Source: Streptomyces sp. NBC_01754
Lineage (GTDB): Bacteria > Actinomycetota > Actinomycetes > Streptomycetales > Streptomycetaceae
Reading direction: 5' to 3'
Assembly (NCBI RefSeq): GCF_035918015.1
Contig: NZ_CP109132.1
Coordinates: forward strand, 5,332,001 to 5,396,000
Length of the DNA stretch: 64,000 nt
Of the stretch, positions 26,452 through 36,647 are shown piece after piece; within the stretch, counting starts at the first letter, position 1; the number at the start of each line of letters is the position of its first letter. The translations under genes and the position numbers were made by a program. The notes under the pieces are model-generated. The model was given only the letters and a program-made list of their open reading frames with translations. It searched no databases and was not told the DNA's origin.

Positions 26452-26946
26452 TCACCGCTTGTCGAGCCTCTCAGCGGCGCCCAGCCCCGGCAGGCAGCTC
26501 CCGTCGGCGGTGCGGCCGAGGACCTCGGCCTTCGCGTGGCCCGTACCGTCGACCGCCCCGTTCACGCACACCCGGCCCTCGCCCCCGCCCACCCGCGGGT
26601 TCCGCAGGGCGATGAAGTCGTCTCCTCGCAGTTCGACCCGCTCCGGTGCCACATGGATGGCCTCGGCGGCCGCGGTGCGGACGCCGTCCTCCGTGGTCCC
26701 GGTGGCCACCAGCTTCGCCAGGGCGGCGGCGAGCGCCTCCGCCCGGGGTGCGGCTTCCGCTTCCTGCTCGGTGGTGCGCCACGACTACCGCATCGGGGTG
26801 GGGGACGGTGCCGGGCCCTTGGCCCCGGACGAGTTCGGCGCGGGCCCGTCGCCGCCCGGCAGGGAGCCGGCCCTCACGTCACCGCACCCGGCCACCGTCG
26901 CCGTGAGGAGCACCAGGGGAAGAACGGCGGTGAGACGAAAAGGCAT
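26452..26946 (-). pseudogene. Lipoprotein gene interrupted by an amber codon
   Basis: One continuous frame of 164 sense codons broken by a single TAG at codon 54 (26787-26785). The start is a lipoprotein signal, MPFRLTAVLPLVLL, with lipobox TVAGC. The distal part (TEQEAEAAPRAEALAAALAK, later CVNGAVDGTGHAKAEVLG) looks like a normal small secreted domain, with a cysteine near the end. The TAG lies inside a 44-bp segment nearly identical to part of glgB. Either the gene is dead or a truncated lipopeptide of 53 residues is made. No family is recognised. Confidence 0.6.
26769..26812 (+). repeat. 44-bp glgB-like segment (inverted copy of 27921-27964)
   Basis: By eye, 40 of 44 bases match the glgB coding strand that encodes [15 protein letters not shown], whose native copy lies 1.15 kb to the right in opposite orientation. 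Similarity fades on both sides. Its antisense supplies the amber codon in the lipoprotein gene. Confidence 0.75.
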
Positions 26947-27099
26947 CCATGTCATGGACCAATCGTGTCACCGGTTTCGCCTGTCTCACCGGGTCCACCG
27001 CCTCCCGGCCCCCTACGGCCGCTGTCGGCAGCACTGACTACGCTCCTCCAGGACCTGGTCGTGTCGAGCGTGCCGGGGAGATCCGATCATGGGGGAGAA

Positions 27100-27558
27100 A
27101 TGCGCAAGACACTCACCGCGACGGCCTTCGTCCTGGCAGCCGTTCTGCTGACGGGCTGCGGTGGTGACGAGGGGAAGTCCGCCGACGAGGGCAAGGCGAG
27201 GACGCCCGCCGCCGAGGAGAACGCCGAGCCGAAGGAGACCGGAGGGGGCGCCGTGGAGGAAGGCCCCTCGCACGAGGTGACGATCAAGGTGGAGGGGACG
27301 GGCCGGAGCACCGTCATGTACACCCTGGACGACTCGGACTTCGCCAAGGTGGACCTGCCGTGGACGAAGACGGCCACCATCGCCGCACGGGGCGCCGAGC
27401 GTGAGGTCGGCCGACTGGTGATCGTCACGCCCGGCTCGATGGCCGCGGCCGACGGCATGCTGGTCGGGGCAGGATGTTCGATCACCGTCGACGGCAAGAC
27501 GGTCGTGGAGAAGGAGAGTGGCGGCAAGACCGAATCCTGCTCGTACAAGATCAAGTAA
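27100..27558 (+). CDS. MmpS-like lipoprotein
   Basis: A 152-residue secreted lipoprotein. The signal peptide MRKTLTATAFVLAAVLLTGC ends in the lipobox LTGC. An acidic/lysine-rich linker of about 35 residues follows, then an MmpS-type beta domain with VEGTGRSTVMYTLDD, VDLPWTKT, CSITVDG and a closing CSYKIK, giving a probable disulfide. MmpS proteins in mycobacteria assist MmpL exporters; no mmpL is adjacent here. The ATG at 27100 follows GGGGGAG with unusually tight spacing. Promoter sequence is not obvious. Confidence 0.7.
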   Translation: MRKTLTATAFVLAAVLLTGCGGDEGKSADEGKARTPAAEENAEPKETGGGAVEEGPSHEVTIKVEGTGRSTVMYTLDDSDFAKVDLPWTKTATIAARGAEREVGRLVIVTPGSMAAADGMLVGAGCSITVDGKTVVEKESGGKTESCSYKIK

Positions 27559-27689
27559 GGCAGGCTCGGATTCTCACGGTGATGCGGCCGGGAACAGCGG
27601 GTTCGCCGGCGGCGGCCCGCCACCTCCGCGCGAGCGGAGGCGTACCCCGGTGAAGACCGGCTCGCGGTTCACGGGCCGCGGGAGCTGAA

Positions 27690-27730
27690 CCACCGGGGAA
27701 CCCGCACGAGCGTGCGGGCGTCCCCGGTGG
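27690..27730. terminator. Bidirectional hairpin between lipoprotein gene and glgB
   Basis: A two-part stem: CCACCGGGG pairs with CCCCGGTGG, and inside it CCCGCAC pairs with GTGCGGG. Small bulges separate them. It lies between convergent stops at 27558 and 27756. Confidence 0.7.
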
Positions 27731-27755
27731 TTCGCGGACACCGGGCCGGCGGCGG

Positions 27756-30353
<2,598 letters not shown>

Positions 30354-30439
30354 GGGGACGGCCTCCTAGCAGGGGAGAGGGGAGGGGCGGGAGGAGGAAG
30401 GGGAGAGCGGGGAGGGAGGGGATACGGGCGAGGGGGAGG

Positions 30440-31876
30440 TCAGACGGCCGCGGTGGCCAGGCGCTGGATCGCCGCCATCGGGACCGGCAGCCAGTCGGGG
30501 CGGTGCCGGGCCTCGTACAGCACCTCGTACACCGCCTTGTCGGTCTCGAGGGCGCGGAGCAGCTCCGGTTCGCCGCGTGGATCCGTGCCCGACGCCGCCT
30601 CATAGCCCTCGCAGTACGCGGCACGGCAGCGGGCCGCCCAGTCGGGACTCCACGGGCGGTGCGAACGTGCCGCGTAGTCGAAGGACCGCAGCATCCCCGC
30701 CACATCACGCACCGGCGGCTGTGGACTGCGGCGCTCGGGCAGGGTTTTGGACGGCTCGCCCTCGAAGTCGATCAGTGACCAGAAGCCGTCCTCCCCGCAC
30801 AGGGTCTGGCCGAGGTGCAGGTCGCCGTGGACCCGCTGGGCGGCCCAGCCGCGGCCTTGGTGACCCAGTGCGGTCACGGCGTCGAAGGCGGTGCGCAGCC
30901 CCGGTACGTAGGGGGCGAGGGCCGGGACCGCCTGCGCGGTGGTTTCCAGCCGTTCGACCATCCCCGTCACCAAGGTCCGGGTCTGGGAGTGGAGCAGGGC
31001 GGGCGTCGGGAGGGCCGCGGCGAGCGCCGTGTGCACCTCCGCCGTCGCCCGTCCCAGCGCGTGGGCCTCGGGGAGGAAGTCGCGTCCCGCGGCGAGCGCG
31101 GCCAGCGCGAGCTGCCAGCCGTCCCGTGCTCCGTGCAGGAACGGCTGGAGCACACCGAGCGTCAGCGCCTCCGGGGTGGCCGCCTCGAACCAGGCGACCG
31201 GGGCCGGTACCCGGCCGCATCCCTCGCGGGCGAGTGCCAGCGGCAGCTCCAGATCGGGGTTGGTACCGGGAAAGACCCGGCGGAAGATCTTCAGGATGAA
31301 GGCGTCGCCGTAGACCAGCGAGGAGTTGGACTGCTCGGTGTCCAGGACCCGCGGGGTCAGGCCCGGCTCGATCGGCGCCGCCCGTTCGAAGCGGAGCGGT
31401 CCGAGTGATCCGGCGTGACGGAATCGTTCCAGCAGAAGGTCGGCGACGCGCGGATCGTGCAGCCCCTCGTACAGGGTGCGCCCGGCCAGCGGGCCGTCGG
31501 CCACCTGGCCGATACGCGCCGCCGCCAGGTGCGGGGGCAGCGTGGTGCGGACCCCGAGCAGGAGCTGGTAGCAGTCGCCGTGGGTCTGCGCCGGGCGGCT
31601 CCGCTGGTGGGCCCGGACCAGCAGATGCAGCAGCCCGGGCCCCGCAGCGGCCGCGTTCAGCGGCAGTATCTCCGTCACGGCGACGAGCGAGAAGCCGGTG
31701 ACGGGGCGGCCCTTTCCCGCGAACCACCGCTGCCGCGGCAGCCACTCGTGGAGCAACGGCGCCAGCGACAGCAGCAGAGCCGTCGTGCCCGTCGTGCCCG
31801 ACGGACTTCGTCTCGGGGTCTTTCTCGTTGTCGTGCTCTTCGCCAGGGCGACTCGAGTGGATGCAGCCTCCGACAT
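30440..31876 (-). CDS. mak: Maltokinase Mak (Pep2)
   Basis: A 478-residue kinase that uses ATP to make maltose-1-phosphate, the donor for GlgE. Visible motifs are LPRQRWFAGKGRPV near the start, NSSLVYGDAFILKIFR (ATP-binding lysine), RVHGDLHLGQTL (catalytic Asp) and SLIDFEGEPS (metal Asp). ATG 31876 is chosen because GGAAGG precedes it; GTG 31906 would add ten residues without support. It lies 252 bp after treS, with a hairpin in the gap, so it may be transcribed separately from glgE-treS and together with glgB. Confidence 0.92.
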   Translation of the reverse strand: MSEAASTRVALAKSTTTRKTPRRSPSGTTGTTALLLSLAPLLHEWLPRQRWFAGKGRPVTGFSLVAVTEILPLNAAAAGPGLLHLLVRAHQRSRPAQTHGDCYQLLLGVRTTLPPHLAAARIGQVADGPLAGRTLYEGLHDPRVADLLLERFRHAGSLGPLRFERAAPIEPGLTPRVLDTEQSNSSLVYGDAFILKIFRRVFPGTNPDLELPLALAREGCGRVPAPVAWFEAATPEALTLGVLQPFLHGARDGWQLALAALAAGRDFLPEAHALGRATAEVHTALAAALPTPALLHSQTRTLVTGMVERLETTAQAVPALAPYVPGLRTAFDAVTALGHQGRGWAAQRVHGDLHLGQTLCGEDGFWSLIDFEGEPSKTLPERRSPQPPVRDVAGMLRSFDYAARSHRPWSPDWAARCRAAYCEGYEAASGTDPRGEPELLRALETDKAVYEVLYEARHRPDWLPVPMAAIQRLATAAV

Positions 31877-32052
31877 GGCATCGCGTCCCTTCCCCGGGCA
31901 CACCACAGGATGCGAAGATTGTCCCTAATTGCGGCAATGGGTGTCCGACTGTGGGGGACGTGTCGGGTGAGGATGATCCGTACGGACTCGATCGGCCGAA
32001 GGGCACCGGGGGCCCAGGGGTCGCGCGGAGCGCGCCAGGGCGTCCGGACGCG

Positions 32053-32086
32053 CCCGTGCGGGGCGGCGTGAACCGCCCCGCACGGG
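32053..32086 (-). terminator. Hairpin after treS
   Basis: A 14-bp perfect stem (CCCGTGCGGGGCGG and its complement) with a 6-base loop. It is 43 bases beyond the treS stop, in the treS-mak gap. The remaining 31877-32052 probably contains the mak promoter. Confidence 0.7.
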
Positions 32087-32128
32087 GTGCCAATCAGGTG
32101 ACGTGCCGTCAGGTCTGACGGCGTACCG

Positions 32129-33856
32129 TCAGTTCTGTGCTGTGGGCGGGAGGGCGGCCGGAGTGTCCTTGCGCATCCGGAACCAGTAGAAGCCGTGCCC
32201 GGCGAGCGTCAGCAGGTAGGGCCACTGGCCGACGGCCGGGAAGCGCACCCCGCCGATCAGTTCCACCGGATGACGCCCGTCGAAGGCCCGCAGATCCAGC
32301 TCGGTCGGCTGTGCGAACCGCGAGAAGTTGTGGACGCACATGACGAGGTCGTCCTGGAACTCGCGGGTGAACGCGATCACCGCCGGGTTCGACGACGGAA
32401 GCTCGGTGTACGAGCCGAGGCCGAACGCCGGGTTCTGCTTGCGGATCTCGATCATCCGCCGTGTCCAGTGCAGCAGCGAGGAGGGCGACGCCATCGACGC
32501 CTCCACGTTGGTGACCTGGTAGCCGTAGACCGGGTCCATGATCGTGGGGAGGTAGAGCCGGCCCGGATCGCTGGAGGAGAAACCGGCGTTGCGGTCCGGT
32601 GTCCACTGCATCGGGGTGCGCACCGCGTCGCGGTCGCCCAGCCAGATGTTGTCGCCCATCCCGATCTCGTCCCCGTAGTAGAGGATCGGGGAGCCGGGCA
32701 GCGACAGCAGCAGTGCCGTGAACAGCTCGATCTGGTTGCGGTCGTTGTCCAGGAGCGGCGCGAGGCGGCGGCGGATGCCGATGTTGGCCCGCATCCGCGG
32801 ATCCTTGGCGTACTCCGCGTACATGTAGTCGCGCTCTTCGTCCGTGACCATTTCGAGCGTGAGCTCGTCGTGGTTGCGCAGGAAGACGCCCCACTGGCAG
32901 CCGGACGGGATCTCCGGGGTCTTCGCCAGGATCTCGGAGACCGGGTAGCGGCTCTCCCGGCGTACCGCCATGAAGATCCGCGGCATGACGGGGAAGTGGA
33001 ACGCCATGTGGCATTCGTCGCCGCCGGCCGCGTAGTCGCCGAAGTAGTCGACGACGTCCTCCGGCCACTGGTTGGCCTCGGCCAACAGCACCGTGTCCGG
33101 GTAGTCGGCGTCGATCTCCTTGCGGACCCGCTTGAGGAAGTCGTGGGTCTCCGGGAGGTTCTCGCAGTTCGTGCCCTCGCGCTGGTAGAGGTACGGCACG
33201 GCGTCCACCCGGAAGCCGTCGATGCCGAGGTCCAGCCAGAAGCGGAGCGCCGAGATGATCTCCTCCTGCACCGCCGGGTTCTCGTAGTTGAGATCGGGCT
33301 GGTGCGAGAAGAACCGGTGCCAGTAGTACTGCTTGCGCACCGGGTCGAAGGTCCAGTTGGACGTCTCCGTGTCGACGAAGATGATCCGGGCGTCCGGGAA
33401 CTGCTTGTCGTCGTCGGCCCAGATGTAGTAGTCGCCGTACGGCCCGTCGGGGTCGGTGCGGGACTGCTGGAACCAGTCGTGCTGGTCGCTCGTGTGATTC
33501 ATGACGAAGTCGATGATCACGCGCATGCCGCGCTGGTGCGCGGCGTCCACGAACTCCACGAAGTCGGCGAGGTCGCCGAACTCCGGCAGCACGGCGGTGT
33601 AGTCGGAGACGTCGTAACCGCCGTCGCGCAGGGGCGACTTGAAGAACGGCGGCAGCCAGAGGCAGTCGACGCCGAGCCACTGGAGGTAGTCCAGTTTGGC
33701 GGTGAGTCCTTTGAGGTCGCCGACGCCGTCGCCGTTGGAGTCCTGGAAGGACCGGACGAGTACCTCGTAGAAGACGGCGCGCTTGAACCAGTCGGGATCG
33801 CGGTCCTTGGCGGGAGTGTCCGCGAACAGGTCGTGGACAGGCTCATTGACGATCAT
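32129..33856 (-). CDS. treS: Trehalose synthase / maltose alpha-D-glucosyltransferase TreS
   Basis: A 575-residue GH13 isomerase interconverting trehalose and maltose. The nucleophile region [13 protein letters not shown] (Asp218), acid/base LLAEANQWP (Glu260) and FLRNHDEL (Asp330) are intact, and the (beta/alpha)8 barrel plus C-terminal beta domain fill the length. There is no fused maltokinase domain; that enzyme is encoded separately next door. ATG 33856 overlaps the glgE stop (ATGA), so it is the second gene of glgE-treS. It supplies maltose to Mak. Confidence 0.93.
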   Translation of the reverse strand: MIVNEPVHDLFADTPAKDRDPDWFKRAVFYEVLVRSFQDSNGDGVGDLKGLTAKLDYLQWLGVDCLWLPPFFKSPLRDGGYDVSDYTAVLPEFGDLADFVEFVDAAHQRGMRVIIDFVMNHTSDQHDWFQQSRTDPDGPYGDYYIWADDDKQFPDARIIFVDTETSNWTFDPVRKQYYWHRFFSHQPDLNYENPAVQEEIISALRFWLDLGIDGFRVDAVPYLYQREGTNCENLPETHDFLKRVRKEIDADYPDTVLLAEANQWPEDVVDYFGDYAAGGDECHMAFHFPVMPRIFMAVRRESRYPVSEILAKTPEIPSGCQWGVFLRNHDELTLEMVTDEERDYMYAEYAKDPRMRANIGIRRRLAPLLDNDRNQIELFTALLLSLPGSPILYYGDEIGMGDNIWLGDRDAVRTPMQWTPDRNAGFSSSDPGRLYLPTIMDPVYGYQVTNVEASMASPSSLLHWTRRMIEIRKQNPAFGLGSYTELPSSNPAVIAFTREFQDDLVMCVHNFSRFAQPTELDLRAFDGRHPVELIGGVRFPAVGQWPYLLTLAGHGFYWFRMRKDTPAALPPTAQN

Positions 33857-35949
33857 GGTGTGGGTGACCCTCCGGTCGGCGGGGACGGTCGCAGGACCGC
33901 GATGTGCGCGGGTGTCGCACCCGGCTCCAGACGCACATAGAAGGTCCTGCCCCAGTGATAGGTGTCGCCGGTGAGCTCGTCGCGCACCGGCACGCGCTCG
34001 TGCCGGTCGAGGCCGAGACGCGGCATGTCCAACGAGACCGTGGCCTCCTGGGTGTGGTGAGGGTCGAGGTTGACGACCACCAGAACGATGTTCGAACCGG
34101 AACGCTTGCTGTATGCGATCAGCGCCTCGTTGTCGACCGAGTGGAAGTGGACGTCGCGCAGTTGCTGGAGCGCCGGGTGGCGACGACGGATCCGGTTGAG
34201 GGAGGTGATCAGGGGTGCCAGTGAGCGGCCCTCACGTTCCGCAGACTCCCAGTCCCTGGGCCTGAGTTGGTACTTCTCCGAGTCCTGGTACTCCTCGCTC
34301 CCGGGATGCACCGGGGTGTTCTCGCACAGCTCGAAGCCCGCGTACACGCCCCAGGAGGGGGAGAGGGTGGCGGCCAGCACGGCCCGCGCCTCGAAGGCCG
34401 GGCGGCCTCCGTCCTGGAGGTAACCGGGAAGGATGTCGGGCGTGTTCACGAAGAAGTTGGGACGCATGTACGAGGCACTCTCGCCCGAAAGCTCGGTGAC
34501 GTACTCGGTGATCTCCTGCTTCGTGTTACGCCAGGTGAAGTAGGTGTAGGACTGCTGGAAGCCGACCGCGGCCAGCGTCCGCATCATCGCCGGGCGGGTG
34601 AACGCCTCCGCCAGGAAGATCACGTCCGGATCGGTGCGGTTGACGTCGGCGATGACCTTCTCCCAGAAGACCACCGGCTTGGTGTGCGGGTTGTCCACGC
34701 GGAAGATCCGTACGCCGTGGCCCATCCAGAACCGCAGGACGCGCACGGTCTCCGCGACGATCCCGGCGAGGTCCTGGTCGAAGGCGATCGGATAGATGTC
34801 CTGGTACTTCTTCGGCGGGTTCTCGGCGTAGGCGACGGAACCGTCCGGCCGGTGGTGGAACCACTCCGGGTGCTCCTTCACCCAGGGATGGTCCGGGGAG
34901 CACTGGAGGGCGAAGTCCAGCGCGATCTCCATCCGCAGGGTGCGGGCCGTCTCGACGAAGTGGTCGAAGTCCTCCAGCGTGCCGAGCTCCGGGTGGACCG
35001 CGTCGTGGCCGCCGTCCGCCGAACCGATCGCCCAGGGCACCCCCGGGTCGTCGGCGCCCGGGGTGAGGCTGTTGTTGGGGCCCTTGCGGTGGGTGGTGCC
35101 GATGGGGTGGACCGGTGGGAGGTAGACCACGTCGAAGCCCATGGCGGCGACGGCGGGCAGCCGCTCGGCCGCCGTGCGGAAGGTGCCGCTGACCAGGCGC
35201 GGGGCCCGCGGCGGCAGCTGTGCGGAGGCCTCCGCGCGCTTCTTCGCGGCCGTGGTGGCGGCGGCCGTCTTCGCCGTCTTCGGCCTGCGGGCGGGCTTCG
35301 CGGGCGCCGTGGGCTCCTCCCACCGCGCACCCTCCGACCGCGGGAACAACTCGTACCAGGCGCCGAACAGGGCGCGCCGGCGCTCCACCACCAGGGGCTG
35401 CGGGCGCGACGCGGTGACCAGCTCGCGCAGGGGGTGGCGGTCGAGGGCCTCGTGGACCTCGGGGGTGAGCGCCGCCGCGAGCCGCGCGGCCGCCGGCCGG
35501 CCCGGGTCGCGCAGCGCGTCGAGAGCGGCCAGTACCGCCTCGCGCCCGTCCCGCTTCGGTACGCCCGCGGCGGCCCGCTCGTACAACTCGGCGCCCTCCG
35601 CGAAGACCAGGTCCGTGTCGATCCCGGCGGGGACCTTGATCCGGGCGTGCGCCCGCCAGGTGGTGACCGGATCGCTCCACGCCTCGACGGTGTACGTCCA
35701 GCGGCCCTCGGCGTCGGGAGTCACCTCGGCGCCCCAGCGGTCCGTCCCCGGGGCGAGCTCACGCATCGGCGTCCAGGGGCCGGGCCGTCCGCTCGGGTCG
35801 CACAGCACCACATTGGCGGCCACCGCGTCATGGCCTTCACGGAAGACCGTGGCGCTGACCTGGAAGGTCTCGCCTGCGACGGCCTTGGCCGGCCGTCTCC
35901 CGCAGTCGACGAGGGGACGGACGTCCAGGACGGGGATGCGACCGATCAT
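33853..35949 (-). CDS. glgE: Alpha-1,4-glucan:maltose-1-phosphate maltosyltransferase GlgE
   Basis: A 698-residue GH13_3 enzyme that extends alpha-glucan with maltosyl units from maltose-1-phosphate. Nucleophile Asp419 ([12 protein letters not shown]), acid/base Glu448 (FLAEAFTRP) and Asp505 (NTPDILPGY) are present, as is [16 protein letters not shown] Lys/Ala/Pro-rich insert (about 213-248, [20 protein letters not shown] and on) sits between the N-terminal domain and the barrel. ATG 35949 has an AGGTGA site; longer frames lack one. It leads the leftward glgE-treS unit, divergent from glgP. Confidence 0.94.
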   Translation of the reverse strand: MIGRIPVLDVRPLVDCGRRPAKAVAGETFQVSATVFREGHDAVAANVVLCDPSGRPGPWTPMRELAPGTDRWGAEVTPDAEGRWTYTVEAWSDPVTTWRAHARIKVPAGIDTDLVFAEGAELYERAAAGVPKRDGREAVLAALDALRDPGRPAAARLAAALTPEVHEALDRHPLRELVTASRPQPLVVERRRALFGAWYELFPRSEGARWEEPTAPAKPARRPKTAKTAAATTAAKKRAEASAQLPPRAPRLVSGTFRTAAERLPAVAAMGFDVVYLPPVHPIGTTHRKGPNNSLTPGADDPGVPWAIGSADGGHDAVHPELGTLEDFDHFVETARTLRMEIALDFALQCSPDHPWVKEHPEWFHHRPDGSVAYAENPPKKYQDIYPIAFDQDLAGIVAETVRVLRFWMGHGVRIFRVDNPHTKPVVFWEKVIADVNRTDPDVIFLAEAFTRPAMMRTLAAVGFQQSYTYFTWRNTKQEITEYVTELSGESASYMRPNFFVNTPDILPGYLQDGGRPAFEARAVLAATLSPSWGVYAGFELCENTPVHPGSEEYQDSEKYQLRPRDWESAEREGRSLAPLITSLNRIRRRHPALQQLRDVHFHSVDNEALIAYSKRSGSNIVLVVVNLDPHHTQEATVSLDMPRLGLDRHERVPVRDELTGDTYHWGRTFYVRLEPGATPAHIAVLRPSPPTGGSPTP

Positions 35950-36647
35950 GGAATCACCTGGGGGCTGGAGCTCGGCATGCACGAGGCGCGGGCTGGGCGG
36001 GGAGGGCTGACCGCGTGCGCCGCGGATGGGGGGTTGCGTCCTTTGTAGCCGCTCGGACGCCGGGTGACGGGTGGTGTGCATGGCCGCTCCTGTCCGCGTT
36101 CACTCGAATGGCACTCGAATGGCAGGTGCGAAGGGGTGTTCGTGCCCGGACCGGACACCTGGGTCGCGCCCCGGTCCGATGTCGGGGAAGCATTCCCACC
36201 GCTTCCGGGCGGTCAACCCGGCGCTGTGTCAACTCCTGAGTGCACCCGGCGCACGTGTCGCGTGCCGCGCGCCGGTCCCCGGCTGCCTCAGGGGCGCACT
36301 CCGTCACTCTTCCCGTGGTGCGAAACGCCACAAGACCGAGCAAGGACCAGAAATCTGCTATGTCCCCTGTACCGGGTGTATACGCGCATCTGGCCCACGC
36401 GGGGCCCGGTACCCCCGTGACACCGGGGCCGGGCGTGGCGGACGGGCCTCAGGAGGGGGCGGGGAAGGGCGCGTGCGGTGCAACGACAGGGGCGGGGGCG
36501 GAAGATCCGCGCGGCCTCCGGACCACTGAGCCGGTCGCGCGCCGTGGTTGCGTGACACCGCACGCCACCACCGTCGAGGGTGACGGTCGGGGCGCACACC
36601 GCCGTGCGTCCCCTCGGATCCGTACGTCCCCTGTAAAGGTGGGACAC
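35950..36647. promoter_or_regulatory. Divergent glgE/glgP control region
   Basis: 698 bp with no recognisable gene, though long open frames cross it. It contains two adjacent copies of CACTCGAATGG (36101-36122) on the glgE side, and an AT-richer stretch around 36330-36380 with TATACG as a possible -10 for glgP. No typical riboswitch was recognised. Confidence 0.45.
36101..36122. repeat. Tandem 11-bp repeat upstream of glgE
   Basis: CACTCGAATGG occurs twice without spacer. Across the junction it forms the near-palindrome CGAATGGCACTCG, the sort of half-site arrangement seen in operators. It lies 152 bp upstream of the glgE start. Confidence 0.6.

Noticed and set aside
36240..36647. Extended N-terminus of glgP from an upstream ATG
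   Set aside because: The extra 136 residues look non-conserved, and GTG 36648 has a good ribosome site directly before the DUF3417 domain.
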